DNA of 64,000 bases from Amycolatopsis sp. CA-126428. Lineage in GTDB: Bacteria; Actinomycetota; Actinomycetes; Mycobacteriales; Pseudonocardiaceae. Every line of letters starts with the position of its first letter. Positions within the stretch are counted from its first letter, which is position 1. The DNA lies in assembly GCF_002904335.1 (NCBI RefSeq), contig NZ_PPHF01000074.1, positions 434,001 through 498,000 on the forward strand, read 5' to 3'. Below are positions 1 through 7,577 of the stretch, one piece after another. The notes beneath the pieces were generated by a model, which was given only the letters and a program-made list of their open reading frames with translations, made no database searches and was not told where the DNA came from. The translations under genes and the position numbers were made by a program.

Positions 1-1
1 G

Positions 2-964
2 ACCGTCGTCGCGGCGACGGCCGAGCTGTACCGGGCGTGGCTCGACCAAGGCGTCGCCCCGGAGACGATGTCCCGGCACCTGACGCTGCCGTACGTCTCG
101 TACTGGAGCTTCGGCGAGCAGCTGCCCGTCCTGCTGGAAAAGACGCCGAGCGCGGACCAGATCGGCTTCGCCCTCGAAACGGTCGCGGCGGTGATCGCGT
201 GCCGCCTCGACCGCACCGACCTGCTGGCGGAGAACCGCGACGCGTACGTGGCGGCCGTGCGCACGAGCCGGCAGGAGTTCCGGCACGAACTGCGGGTCAG
301 CATCCCGCGGGGGGCCGTCGGACCGGCCGGCGAGCTGGTCGCGGAGCTGAAGAAGCTGAACGTCGGGGTGGTGAAGTCGCTTTCGGGCGACCGTTCCCTG
401 CTCGCCAGGGCCGAGGACGACGCCCGGCACCTGTGCCTGGTCGTCGACGGCAAGGTGAGCCGCTGGCAGGCCGCCGAGGTCGAGCTGTTCCTGCACCGCA
501 CGCTCGGTCAGGACCGCCGGGTGATCCCGATCCTGACCGCGGGCACGGAGGCGGCCGGGCTCCCGGGGTACGTGGGCAACCTCCGGTACCTGCGGTTCGG
601 CGTCCGTGGCCCGGCCGGCGTGGCCCGCGACCTGGTCGCCCAGCTGAGGGGCGGTACCCCGCCGGCCGGCGACGAGTCCGACCTCACCGCGCTGCTCGCA
701 CAGGTCCGGGCGTCCCGGCTGCGACCGCCCCGCTGGGAGCTGGTCGGCGAGCTGCTGACGGACCTGCAGGCGGCGGTCGAGGCGGGCGACGATCCCCGCG
801 CGAACGAGCTGGCGGCGGACCTGGCGGTGGCGGCCAAGGCCCGCTCTCCGCACGGCGACGGACACCAGCCGGCTCTCCCGGAAACGCGCCGGTCGATCGA
901 CCGGCTCCTGCGCACTCTCGCCCGGAGCACGACGAAGCCGAACCACCGGAAGGATCTCGGATGA
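2..964 (+). CDS. TIR-domain protein, 5' end outside the window
   Basis: The frame is open from the first bases, so the real start lies upstream; an ATG at 68 is internal. The last ~190 residues look like a TIR domain: strand/helix alternation, a hydrophobic HLCLVVDG strand, then SRWQAAEVELFL, which matches the S-x-W-x-x-x-E signature holding the catalytic Glu of bacterial TIR NADases, then the VIPIL strand. The upstream helical part contains SFGEQLPVL, a stretch I recall from KGGVGR-type ParA-like ATPases fused to TIR domains; this is memory and only a hint. It ends in ATGA overlap with the next gene, so it is the first visible gene of a three-gene cassette. Likely an NAD-consuming or NAD-signalling effector. 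Domain call moderate, function inferred. Confidence 0.6.
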   Translation, partial: TVVAATAELYRAWLDQGVAPETMSRHLTLPYVSYWSFGEQLPVLLEKTPSADQIGFALETVAAVIACRLDRTDLLAENRDAYVAAVRTSRQEFRHELRVSIPRGAVGPAGELVAELKKLNVGVVKSLSGDRSLLARAEDDARHLCLVVDGKVSRWQAAEVELFLHRTLGQDRRVIPILTAGTEAAGLPGYVGNLRYLRFGVRGPAGVARDLVAQLRGGTPPAGDESDLTALLAQVRASRLRPPRWELVGELLTDLQAAVEAGDDPRANELAADLAVAAKARSPHGDGHQPALPETRRSIDRLLRTLARSTTKPNHRKDLG

Positions 965-1605
965 CCGACCGCTTGGGACACAAGCAGACCGCGGCGATGT
1001 TCACGCTGATGGTGCTGGGCCGTGAAGTGCCCAACCAGGAGCTGGCGGAGCTGGTCGGCTTCACGCTCACCGGCACCGAACGCACGGGGCTGAACAAGCT
1101 CGGTTACGTGGACAGCGAACGGACCGGGCCGAAGCGGAGCTACGTGCACGTGCTGAGCGACAGCGGCTGGGCCTGGTGCGAGAAGGAGCTGGCGGAGGAC
1201 GGGCCGCCGCCGCAACGCGGTCAGAGCCCGCTGGCGACGGCGCTGTACGTCATCCTCGGTGGCTTGGGGGAGTACCTGCGGCGCGAGAACAAGCGGCTGT
1301 TCGAAGTCTTCGGTGCGGGCCAGAGCGCGAACGGGGGCCCGCCGGCCGATCTGGAGGAGCGCATCCGGATCGCCTACCGCGAACTGGTGAAGGAACCGCG
1401 TGGCTGGGTCGGATTGGTGGACCTGCGGCCGAAACTCGGCGCGCCGGCCGCGGAAGTCGATGCCGTGCTCAAGGGACTGAGCCGCGCCGGGAAGGTCCAC
1501 CTCGTCCCGGAGGACAACCGCAAGGCGCTCACCGCCGCCGATCACGAGGCGGCGATCCGCATCGGCGGAGAGGACAACCACCTGCTCTCGATCGAGGCCT
1601 TGTGA
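961..1605 (+). CDS. Winged-helix-like protein of the TIR/ATPase cassette
   Basis: A 214-residue soluble protein coupled by 4-bp ATGA overlap to the TIR gene. The N-terminal ~85 residues have the shape of a winged helix (LMVLGREVPNQELAELVGF, then TGTERTGLNKLGYV, then a basic wing and SDSGWAWCEKEL). A second short wHTH-like unit follows near residues 145-200 (REPRGWVGLVDLRPKL, VDAVLKGLSRAGKVHLVPE), similar in pattern to wHTH modules of HerA-associated defence proteins. The two are linked by a helical region with GGLGEYLRRENKRLF. I do not recognise a named family. It may bind DNA or bridge effector and motor; position between TIR and ATPase genes suggests an adaptor. Its stop shares one base with the next start. 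Confidence 0.6.
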   Translation: MTDRLGHKQTAAMFTLMVLGREVPNQELAELVGFTLTGTERTGLNKLGYVDSERTGPKRSYVHVLSDSGWAWCEKELAEDGPPPQRGQSPLATALYVILGGLGEYLRRENKRLFEVFGAGQSANGGPPADLEERIRIAYRELVKEPRGWVGLVDLRPKLGAPAAEVDAVLKGLSRAGKVHLVPEDNRKALTAADHEAAIRIGGEDNHLLSIEAL

Positions 1606-4600
1606 TGGAGGAGCTCAAGGCCCTGGCGACGTTGAGCTTCGATTGGGCGGACACCCCCGACCACGTCTGGCGAGACTCGCCCTACCACGTCGACGGCTTG
1701 CACACCGAGGCGCTGGCGGCGATCGACGCGGGCATCCGCGACGCCACGACCAGCGACGGACCCAGCCCGATCGGGCTCGTCCTGCAAGGGTTGAAGGGGG
1801 TCGGCAAGACCCACCTGCTGGGCTTGGTCCGGCGCCAGGTGCACCGCGCGAGGGGCTACTTCTTCCTCGACGAGGTCACCGCGGCCGAAGCGTTCTGGGA
1901 GAACACGGCCGAGGCGTTGCGCCGAGGGCTGGCCCGGTCGGACGACTCCGGCGAGTCACAACTGCGGAGATTCCTGCTCCGGGTGTGCCTGCGGGCCCAC
2001 GTCGATGCGCAGGTCGAGGCGAGGATCCGGCGCGGCCGCGGGCTGACCGTGGACGATGTCGAGGCGTTCGTCGGCGGAGTGGCGTCGCTCGACGAGATGG
2101 TCGCCGACGAATGCGGCGACACCGCGCGGGCCCTCGTGCTCATCGCGAGCCGGGACCGCGGCGTCAAGTACATCGGTGAGGACTACCTCGACGGCGATAC
2201 CGAGCTGACGTCCGAAGCTCGCCAGTGGAACATCTACGCGCGGCCGAAACCCTCCCGGGTCCTCGTGCGGGAGATCACGCGGCTGCTCGCCCTCACCGGC
2301 CCGGTCGTGGTCGCTGTCGACCAGCTCGACACCCTTGTCGCGCGATCGGTGAAGCGCACCCAGGAGTTCGGGGACAGCACCGAAGAAGACCTGCTCGTGG
2401 CCCAGATCGCCGACGGGCTCATGGGGCTGCGGGAGGTCACCCACAAGACCCTCACCGTGCTGGCCTGCTTGCCGAGTACCTGGGAGCAGATCAAGACGAA
2501 GGCGGCGGGCACCGTGCCCGACCGGTTCCACGAATGGGTTGCGCTCGGACGGATCATCGATGCCCAGGTCGGCCGGGCGCTGGTGGAGAAGCGGCTCGGG
2601 GTGGCCTACGAGGCCATGGACTTCACCCCGCCGCATCCGACCTGGCCGGTGGCGCCGGAGGCGTTCGCGGAACCGTGGGAACAGTGGACTCCGCGGCAGC
2701 TGCTGAAGCGGATCGGCGCGCACATCGAACTGTGCCTGCGGTCGGGCCAGGTCAAGGAACTCACCTCCTTCGACGAGAAGGCTCCGGTCCCGGTCGCGCC
2801 GGTGCGGACCGAGGTGGAGAACGACCGGTTCGTCGAACTCGACGCCGAGTTCGAGAAGCTGCAGGCGGACGTCGATCCCGGGAAGCTGCTGGCCGAGTCG
2901 ATCGTGGACCGGATGATGCCCGGGCTGCTCTCCGCCGCCCTGCGGTGCTGGGTCACCGAAGTCGGCGACGACGACATGGAATGGTCGTGCGAGCGTCAGG
3001 CCGGGCTGAGCGAGGTGCACGCCTGGCTGACCCGGACGCTCGACGAAACCGCGGACCTGCAGGAGCATTGGGTTTTCCGGGCGATCGCGGCCCGCGATCC
3101 GCGGGCCGCGCTGAGCCGGTTTCGCAAGGCCCGGTCCGAGGCGGGACAGCGGCAGGGCGTGGACAACCGGCACCTGGTCATCCTCCGGGACGCCTGGGGC
3201 CGCGGGGCCAAGACGCGCGAAGAGGTCGAGAAGTTCACGGCCGCGGGCGGCCGGACGATCCGGCTTTCGGAAGCCGACGCACGCACCTTCCGGGCGTTGC
3301 AGAAGATGCTCGACAACGGCGGCCGCGAGCTGCACGAGTGGCTGATCGACCGCCGGCCCGCCAGCCGGTCGGATCTGCTGTCCGCCGTACTGCCCGAGAA
3401 GCTGTCCGAGACGCCGGCGGAGAAGCTGTCCGAACAGCCGCCGGGGTCGCTCGCCGCGGCAACGCACCCTCCGCTCGCCGAAGGCGAAATCACCCTGGGA
3501 ACCGTCGTCGGCTCCGGGGAGCCGGTGCGGATTGAACTCTCGGCGCTTCGCAAGCACGCCGCCGTGTTCGCCGGTTCCGGGTCGGGGAAGACCGTGCTGC
3601 TCCGGCGGATCATCGAGGAATGCGCCCTCCTCGGGGTCTCCGCGATCGTCCTCGACCCCAACAACGACCTCGCCCGCCTCGGGGACGCCTGGCCCGAGCC
3701 GCCGGGTGGCTGGACGAACGGTGACGCCGAGCTGGCCGAGCGGTACCTCGCCGACACCGACGTCGTCGTCTGGACGCCCGGGCGCGCGACCGGGCGGCCG
3801 CTGGCCTTCCGGCCACTGCCCGACTTCGCCGGGGTGCTCGACGACGTCGACGAATTCACCGCCGCCGTCGAGGTGGCCGTGGCGACGCTCGCCCCGCAGG
3901 CCCGGCTCACCGGCAGCACCGCGAAGGCCAACATCGGGCTCGCGGTGCTCCGGCAGGCGGTCGTCCACCACGCGCGGACCGGGTCACGCAGCCTGCCGGA
4001 CCTCGTCGAGCTCCTGGCCGACCTGCCCGAGGACGTCAGCAACCTCAACGACGCCAAGCGCGTCGCCGCCGACCTGGCCGAGGTTCTCAAGGCCGCGATG
4101 GTCAACGACCCGCTCTTCGCCGGCGGTGGTGAGCCGGTCGATCCCGGCGCCTTGCTCGTGCCGGCCGCGGGGAAACGCGCCCGCGTCTCGGTGATCAGCT
4201 TCGTCGGGCTGCCCGCCGAGGAACAGCGGCAGAACTTCGTCAACCAGCTGCAGATGGAACTGTTCGCCTGGATCAAACGCCACCCCGCGGGCGACCGGCC
4301 GCTGGGTGCGTTGTTCGTGATGGACGAAGCCCAGACGCTGGCGTCCTCGGGGAGCCTGACGGCGAGCACGCGCAGCACGATCGTGCTCGCTTCCCAGGCC
4401 CGCAAGTACGGCCTGGGCCTGTTGTTCGCGACGCAGGCGCCCAAGGGGCTGCACAACCAGGTGGTCGGCAACGCGATGACGCAGTTCTTCGGCCGCCTCA
4501 ACAGCCCGGCGCAGATCGCGGCCGCCAACGAACTGGCCCGGGCGAAGGGCAGCCCGGTCGCGGACATCTCCCGGCTCGAACGAGCGCAGTTCTACGTGGC

Positions 4601-4712
4601 GGGGGAGGCCTTCGGCTTCCGCCGGGTGGCGACGCCGCTGTGCCTGTCCCACCACCCGGCCAGCCCGCTGCGGCTGGAAGAGGTGATCACGCGGGCGAGA
4701 GCCGGGCGGTGA
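1605..4712 (+). CDS. Dual-motor ATPase: AAA/STAND-like N-terminus, HerA-like C-terminus
   Basis: A 1035-residue protein starting at ATG 1605, with a GTG at 1602 as alternative; the start overlaps the preceding stop. The first ATPase has Walker A GLKGVGKT at residues 62-69 and Walker B VVVAVDQLD near 234-242, in the style of AAA or STAND NTPases. A long helical middle follows, ending in a short imperfect repeat (EKLSETPAEKLSEQ). The second ATPase begins near 630 (ITLGTVVGSGEPVRI, the HerA-type N-terminal barrel pattern), with Walker A AGSGSGKT near 656-664, Walker B FVMDEAQ at about 905-910, and an ATQAPKGL sensor region. DEAQ is typical of HerA/VirB4 motors. Cytoplasmic. Two motors in one chain, with TIR and wHTH partners, point to an anti-phage or anti-plasmid complex; that role is inferred. 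Confidence 0.75.
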   Translation: MEELKALATLSFDWADTPDHVWRDSPYHVDGLHTEALAAIDAGIRDATTSDGPSPIGLVLQGLKGVGKTHLLGLVRRQVHRARGYFFLDEVTAAEAFWENTAEALRRGLARSDDSGESQLRRFLLRVCLRAHVDAQVEARIRRGRGLTVDDVEAFVGGVASLDEMVADECGDTARALVLIASRDRGVKYIGEDYLDGDTELTSEARQWNIYARPKPSRVLVREITRLLALTGPVVVAVDQLDTLVARSVKRTQEFGDSTEEDLLVAQIADGLMGLREVTHKTLTVLACLPSTWEQIKTKAAGTVPDRFHEWVALGRIIDAQVGRALVEKRLGVAYEAMDFTPPHPTWPVAPEAFAEPWEQWTPRQLLKRIGAHIELCLRSGQVKELTSFDEKAPVPVAPVRTEVENDRFVELDAEFEKLQADVDPGKLLAESIVDRMMPGLLSAALRCWVTEVGDDDMEWSCERQAGLSEVHAWLTRTLDETADLQEHWVFRAIAARDPRAALSRFRKARSEAGQRQGVDNRHLVILRDAWGRGAKTREEVEKFTAAGGRTIRLSEADARTFRALQKMLDNGGRELHEWLIDRRPASRSDLLSAVLPEKLSETPAEKLSEQPPGSLAAATHPPLAEGEITLGTVVGSGEPVRIELSALRKHAAVFAGSGSGKTVLLRRIIEECALLGVSAIVLDPNNDLARLGDAWPEPPGGWTNGDAELAERYLADTDVVVWTPGRATGRPLAFRPLPDFAGVLDDVDEFTAAVEVAVATLAPQARLTGSTAKANIGLAVLRQAVVHHARTGSRSLPDLVELLADLPEDVSNLNDAKRVAADLAEVLKAAMVNDPLFAGGGEPVDPGALLVPAAGKRARVSVISFVGLPAEEQRQNFVNQLQMELFAWIKRHPAGDRPLGALFVMDEAQTLASSGSLTASTRSTIVLASQARKYGLGLLFATQAPKGLHNQVVGNAMTQFFGRLNSPAQIAAANELARAKGSPVADISRLERAQFYVAGEAFGFRRVATPLCLSHHPASPLRLEEVITRARAGR

Positions 4713-4715
4713 AGA

Positions 4716-4740
4716 CGGTGGCTCCCGCCCGGAGCCACCG
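4716..4740. terminator. Bidirectional hairpin between convergent genes
   Basis: A perfect 10-bp inverted repeat (CGGTGGCTCC / GGAGCCACCG) with a 5-base loop lies between the end of the dual ATPase gene and the end of the convergent ThiF fusion gene. It ends six bases from the stop of the minus-strand gene. No T-run, as usual in actinobacteria. Confidence 0.8.
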
Positions 4741-4745
4741 TCAGC

Positions 4746-6449
4746 TCAGCCGGGGCGGCTGCCCGACAGGTGCGGCCGCGGCTCGAGGTCGGTGTGGAAG
4801 CGGCCGGACTCGCACGGCCGGCCCAGCAGGATGCGGCGTGCCGCCTCCGCGCACCACGCGCCGCCGAGTGCCACGCCGGACGCCGGGTGCGGCCGGCTGT
4901 CCAGCCCGCCGAACGCCGCCGTCCGCTCCTGCGGGGTCAGCTCCAGCAGGTCGACCGACTTCACGTCGCCGAGGAGCCCGTGCAGCAGCGGCCGCTCGGG
5001 TTCGCGGTCGAAGCGCTCGACGTCGAGGAGGCCGCGGCCGGGGCACGCCGTCACGACCGGGATGCCGAGGTCGCGCGCGTACTCGCGGGCCGCGATCTTC
5101 ACCCACGGCGTGTCGCACTCCTCGACGAGCAGGTCGAGACCACCCGCGAAGAACCGTTCGATGGTCTCCGGCGTCAGCCCGGCCCGCTCGACCTCGATGT
5201 CGAGGTACGGGTCGATCTCGGCCATCCGCCGCGCCGACAGCACCGCCTTGTCGACGCCGAGGTCGTGCAGCCCGCCGCGCAGCCGGCCCAGGTCGGACAG
5301 CCCGAAGCCGCCGGAGCCGGCCAGCTTGAACGCGCCGCCGATGCCTTCGAGCGCGAACGTCAGCGCCGCGCCGGTGCCGGCCGGCGGGCCGATGACGCCG
5401 ATCTTCTTGTCGAACAGCCGCCGTTCGCCGGGCCGTTCGATGCGGCCCCGGTCCCCGTCGGTGCGGACCAGCCGGAACTCTTCGCGCGGCAGCACGTGCA
5501 CGAGCCGGCCCGACCACGGGTACCACGCCCACGTGCCGTGCTCGCGCGGCCGCGCGCCGGCCGGCTTCTCGGGCCCGTCTTCGTCATGGCCCGCCGGCTC
5601 GCGGCTGCGGGCCAGCTCGGCGAGCTGGTCGTCGATCGTGTCGTGCACTTCGCGGACGTTCCCGGACGCGAGCAGCGCGTCGGCGTCGGCGGCCGTGCAG
5701 AGCACCGGCCGCCAGGTCTCGCGGTCCGGCGCACCGGTGCCGGACGGCGTCGGCGGCGTGGCGCCCGCCGCCGCGATGAAGGGGAATTCGTCGCGCAGCC
5801 GCGTGACCAGTTCGTGGTGCCGCCCGCCGCCGTCGGCGACGCGGTGCAGCATGATCACGATGTCTTCGGTGTCCTGCGGGACGTACCGGCGGGTGCCGGG
5901 GACCGGCCGGAAGCCGAACCGCTCGTGGAACCGGTCCTGGCCGTCCTTCGTGCCCGACGCGCCGATCACCGCCCGCGCGCCGAGGTGGTGGGCCGCGCCG
6001 ATCGCCAGCGCGTTGAGGTGGATCCCCAGTCCGAGTTCGCGGGTGCGGTGCTCGACGATCGGCCTGCCGTGCTCGAACACCTCCGCGGCGGCGAAGCCTT
6101 CGGCCGCCAGGAGCTCTTCGTAGCGCTCGTCGCCGAGGAAGCCGCGGGTCCGGAACCGGGCGCCCGTGTCCGGTGTGGACAGCCGGATGTACCCGAGCGG
6201 CGGGCCGCCGGGACTGCGTCGCGCGATGAAGTGCCAGGCACCGAAGTCGAGGTCCTGGTCTTCGGCGTGGCCGCCGTCCTCGCGCAGCCGCGCCGGACGG
6301 CGGCCGTGGTCGACCGGGATGCGGGCGCGCAGGGCGCGGACGGCGTCGAGCCTCGCGCGGTCTTCGCCGGACCGCGCTCCGAGGAACGCGGTTACGTGCC
6401 AGTCGGGTGTTTCCGGCGCGGGTGCGCCGGGGTGCTCCAGCAGGGTCAA
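4746..6449 (-). CDS. GNAT/FeeM-like domain fused to ThiF/E1-like adenylyltransferase
   Basis: A 567-residue cytoplasmic fusion. Residues ~1-210 read like an acyltransferase of the GNAT or N-acyl amino acid synthase (FeeM) type: LGYIRLSTPD, then FEHGRPIVEHRTRELG, then a GASGTKDGQDRFHERFGFRPV ending like the last strands of a GNAT fold. Residues ~345-567 match the ThiF/MoeB/E1 Rossmann fold: KKIGVIGPPAGTGAAL for the nucleotide-binding loop, the SDLGRLRGGLHDLGVDKA segment where E1 proteins carry D-x-x-x-x-S-N-L-N-R, then EIDPYLDIEV and LLVEECDTPWVKI. The usual loop Asp and the N-L-N-R arginine pattern are altered. No carrier-protein partner is seen beside it. Possible roles are activation or tagging of a peptide or small-molecule carboxylate; substrate unknown. 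Confidence 0.65.
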   Translation of the reverse strand: MTLLEHPGAPAPETPDWHVTAFLGARSGEDRARLDAVRALRARIPVDHGRRPARLREDGGHAEDQDLDFGAWHFIARRSPGGPPLGYIRLSTPDTGARFRTRGFLGDERYEELLAAEGFAAAEVFEHGRPIVEHRTRELGLGIHLNALAIGAAHHLGARAVIGASGTKDGQDRFHERFGFRPVPGTRRYVPQDTEDIVIMLHRVADGGGRHHELVTRLRDEFPFIAAAGATPPTPSGTGAPDRETWRPVLCTAADADALLASGNVREVHDTIDDQLAELARSREPAGHDEDGPEKPAGARPREHGTWAWYPWSGRLVHVLPREEFRLVRTDGDRGRIERPGERRLFDKKIGVIGPPAGTGAALTFALEGIGGAFKLAGSGGFGLSDLGRLRGGLHDLGVDKAVLSARRMAEIDPYLDIEVERAGLTPETIERFFAGGLDLLVEECDTPWVKIAAREYARDLGIPVVTACPGRGLLDVERFDREPERPLLHGLLGDVKSVDLLELTPQERTAAFGGLDSRPHPASGVALGGAWCAEAARRILLGRPCESGRFHTDLEPRPHLSGSRPG

Positions 6450-6475
6450 GTGCCGCCTTTTCTCCGGAAGGGCCG

Positions 6476-6504
6476 ATGCCCGGTCCCGTTGCGGGACCGG
6501 GCAT
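6476..6504 (-). terminator. Hairpin terminator downstream of the Asp23-family gene
   Basis: A perfect 12-bp inverted repeat (ATGCCCGGTCCC / GGGACCGGGCAT) with a GTTGC loop sits seven bases beyond the stop of the minus-strand Asp23-family gene and upstream of the ThiF fusion start, separating the two transcription units. Confidence 0.8.
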
Positions 6505-6510
6505 GGAAGG

Positions 6511-7344
6511 TCAGTCCGCTTCCGGGAAGTGGATGTCGGTGACGTGCACGTCGACGACCTCGACGTCCAGGCCCAGGTACTGCTCGACGGCGTCGATCAC
6601 CGCGACGCGGATCTGCTCGCCCACCGCCTTGACCGCGTGGCCGAACTCGAGCACGACGGGGACGGTGACCCAGGCGACCTCGTCCGCGAGCTCGACCTTG
6701 ATGCCGTCTTCGGCGACGCTGTGCACGCCCTCGGTCTGGCCGGCGATGCGCACGACGATCTTCCCGACCACCCCGTCGGCGATCGTGGTGCTGCCGCGGC
6801 TGCCCGCGGCGGGCCGCGCCGCGGCCGGCTCGGTCTCCGCGGCCGGCTCGGTCTCCGCGACCGGTTCGGCTTCGGGGACGACCGGCTCGGCGTCCGCGAT
6901 CGGCTCTGCCTCAACAGCTTCGTCGACGACCGGCTCAGCTTCCACGGCTTCGGCAACCGGCTCGTCCTCCGCCACTTCGGCGACCGGCTCGGTCTCGGCA
7001 GCGTCCTCGGTGTCCTCTTCGGTGTCCTCGGCGACCGCCTCCTCGTCGGTCCCGGTGACGTCCTCGCCGGCTTCGGCCGTGTCGCCGACGAACTCTTCGG
7101 TGGGCTCTTCGGCGTCCGCTTCGGCGGAGTCGGCCTCGACCTGGTCGCTGTCGACCGCTTCGGCTTCGGCGGTTTCCGTGGCGGCCTCCGCCTCGGGTGC
7201 GGAATCCGCTTCCTCGATGACGGCCGCCTCGGCGGCTGAGGGAGCGGCCGCGGGGGCGGGCTCGACGGCGCCGTAGGCGTACTCGCCCGAGCCGGTGCTT
7301 TCGTTCTTGGGGCGGCCGAAGATGCTGTTGATGACGTCGGACAT
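6511..7344 (-). CDS. Asp23/Gls24-family protein with long acidic N-terminal tail
   Basis: 277 residues. The C-terminal ~105 residues are an Asp23 (DUF322) domain: GSTTIADGVVGKIVVRIAGQ, EGVHSV, VAWVTVPVVLEFG, and LDVEVVDVHVTDIHFPE at the end. The first ~170 residues are almost only Ala, Glu, Asp, Val, Thr and Pro, with repeated EPVAE/TEPAAE units, so strongly acidic and probably disordered. No membrane segment or signal peptide. Asp23 proteins are linked to the cell envelope and to envelope or alkaline stress; the acidic tail is an unusual addition. It is monocistronic, flanked by a hairpin terminator and an upstream palindrome that may be its operator. Confidence 0.8.
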   Translation of the reverse strand: MSDVINSIFGRPKNESTGSGEYAYGAVEPAPAAAPSAAEAAVIEEADSAPEAEAATETAEAEAVDSDQVEADSAEADAEEPTEEFVGDTAEAGEDVTGTDEEAVAEDTEEDTEDAAETEPVAEVAEDEPVAEAVEAEPVVDEAVEAEPIADAEPVVPEAEPVAETEPAAETEPAAARPAAGSRGSTTIADGVVGKIVVRIAGQTEGVHSVAEDGIKVELADEVAWVTVPVVLEFGHAVKAVGEQIRVAVIDAVEQYLGLDVEVVDVHVTDIHFPEAD

Positions 7345-7407
7345 GGGTTCCCTTTCCGGGAGCGACGACTACCTGTGGGGACAGCAGACGGCGACATGTT
7401 AGGGGAC

Positions 7408-7431
7408 GGCCCGTGACGTGCGTCACGGGCC
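7408..7431. promoter_or_regulatory. Perfect 11-bp inverted repeat, CRP/FNR-like operator candidate
   Basis: GGCCCGTGACG-TG-CGTCACGGGCC is perfect and centred about 75 bp upstream of the Asp23-family start. Its core GTGA-N6-TCAC matches the Crp/Fnr-family consensus. A terminator for an unseen transcript is the alternative, though no gene ends here. The rest of 7345-7577 holds no gene I can support. Confidence 0.5.
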
Positions 7432-7577
7432 CCCTGTCATCGAGACTCGCTTGTGTCCCAACAGATATCCGGCGCTCGCCGGGCTGATCACCGTCCGTCA
7501 GGCCGGGTTCGGCGATCAGTGACTACCCGGCGGAAATCACGTCCGGGAATTGTCGTCTTTTTGGCGCTTGACCATTT

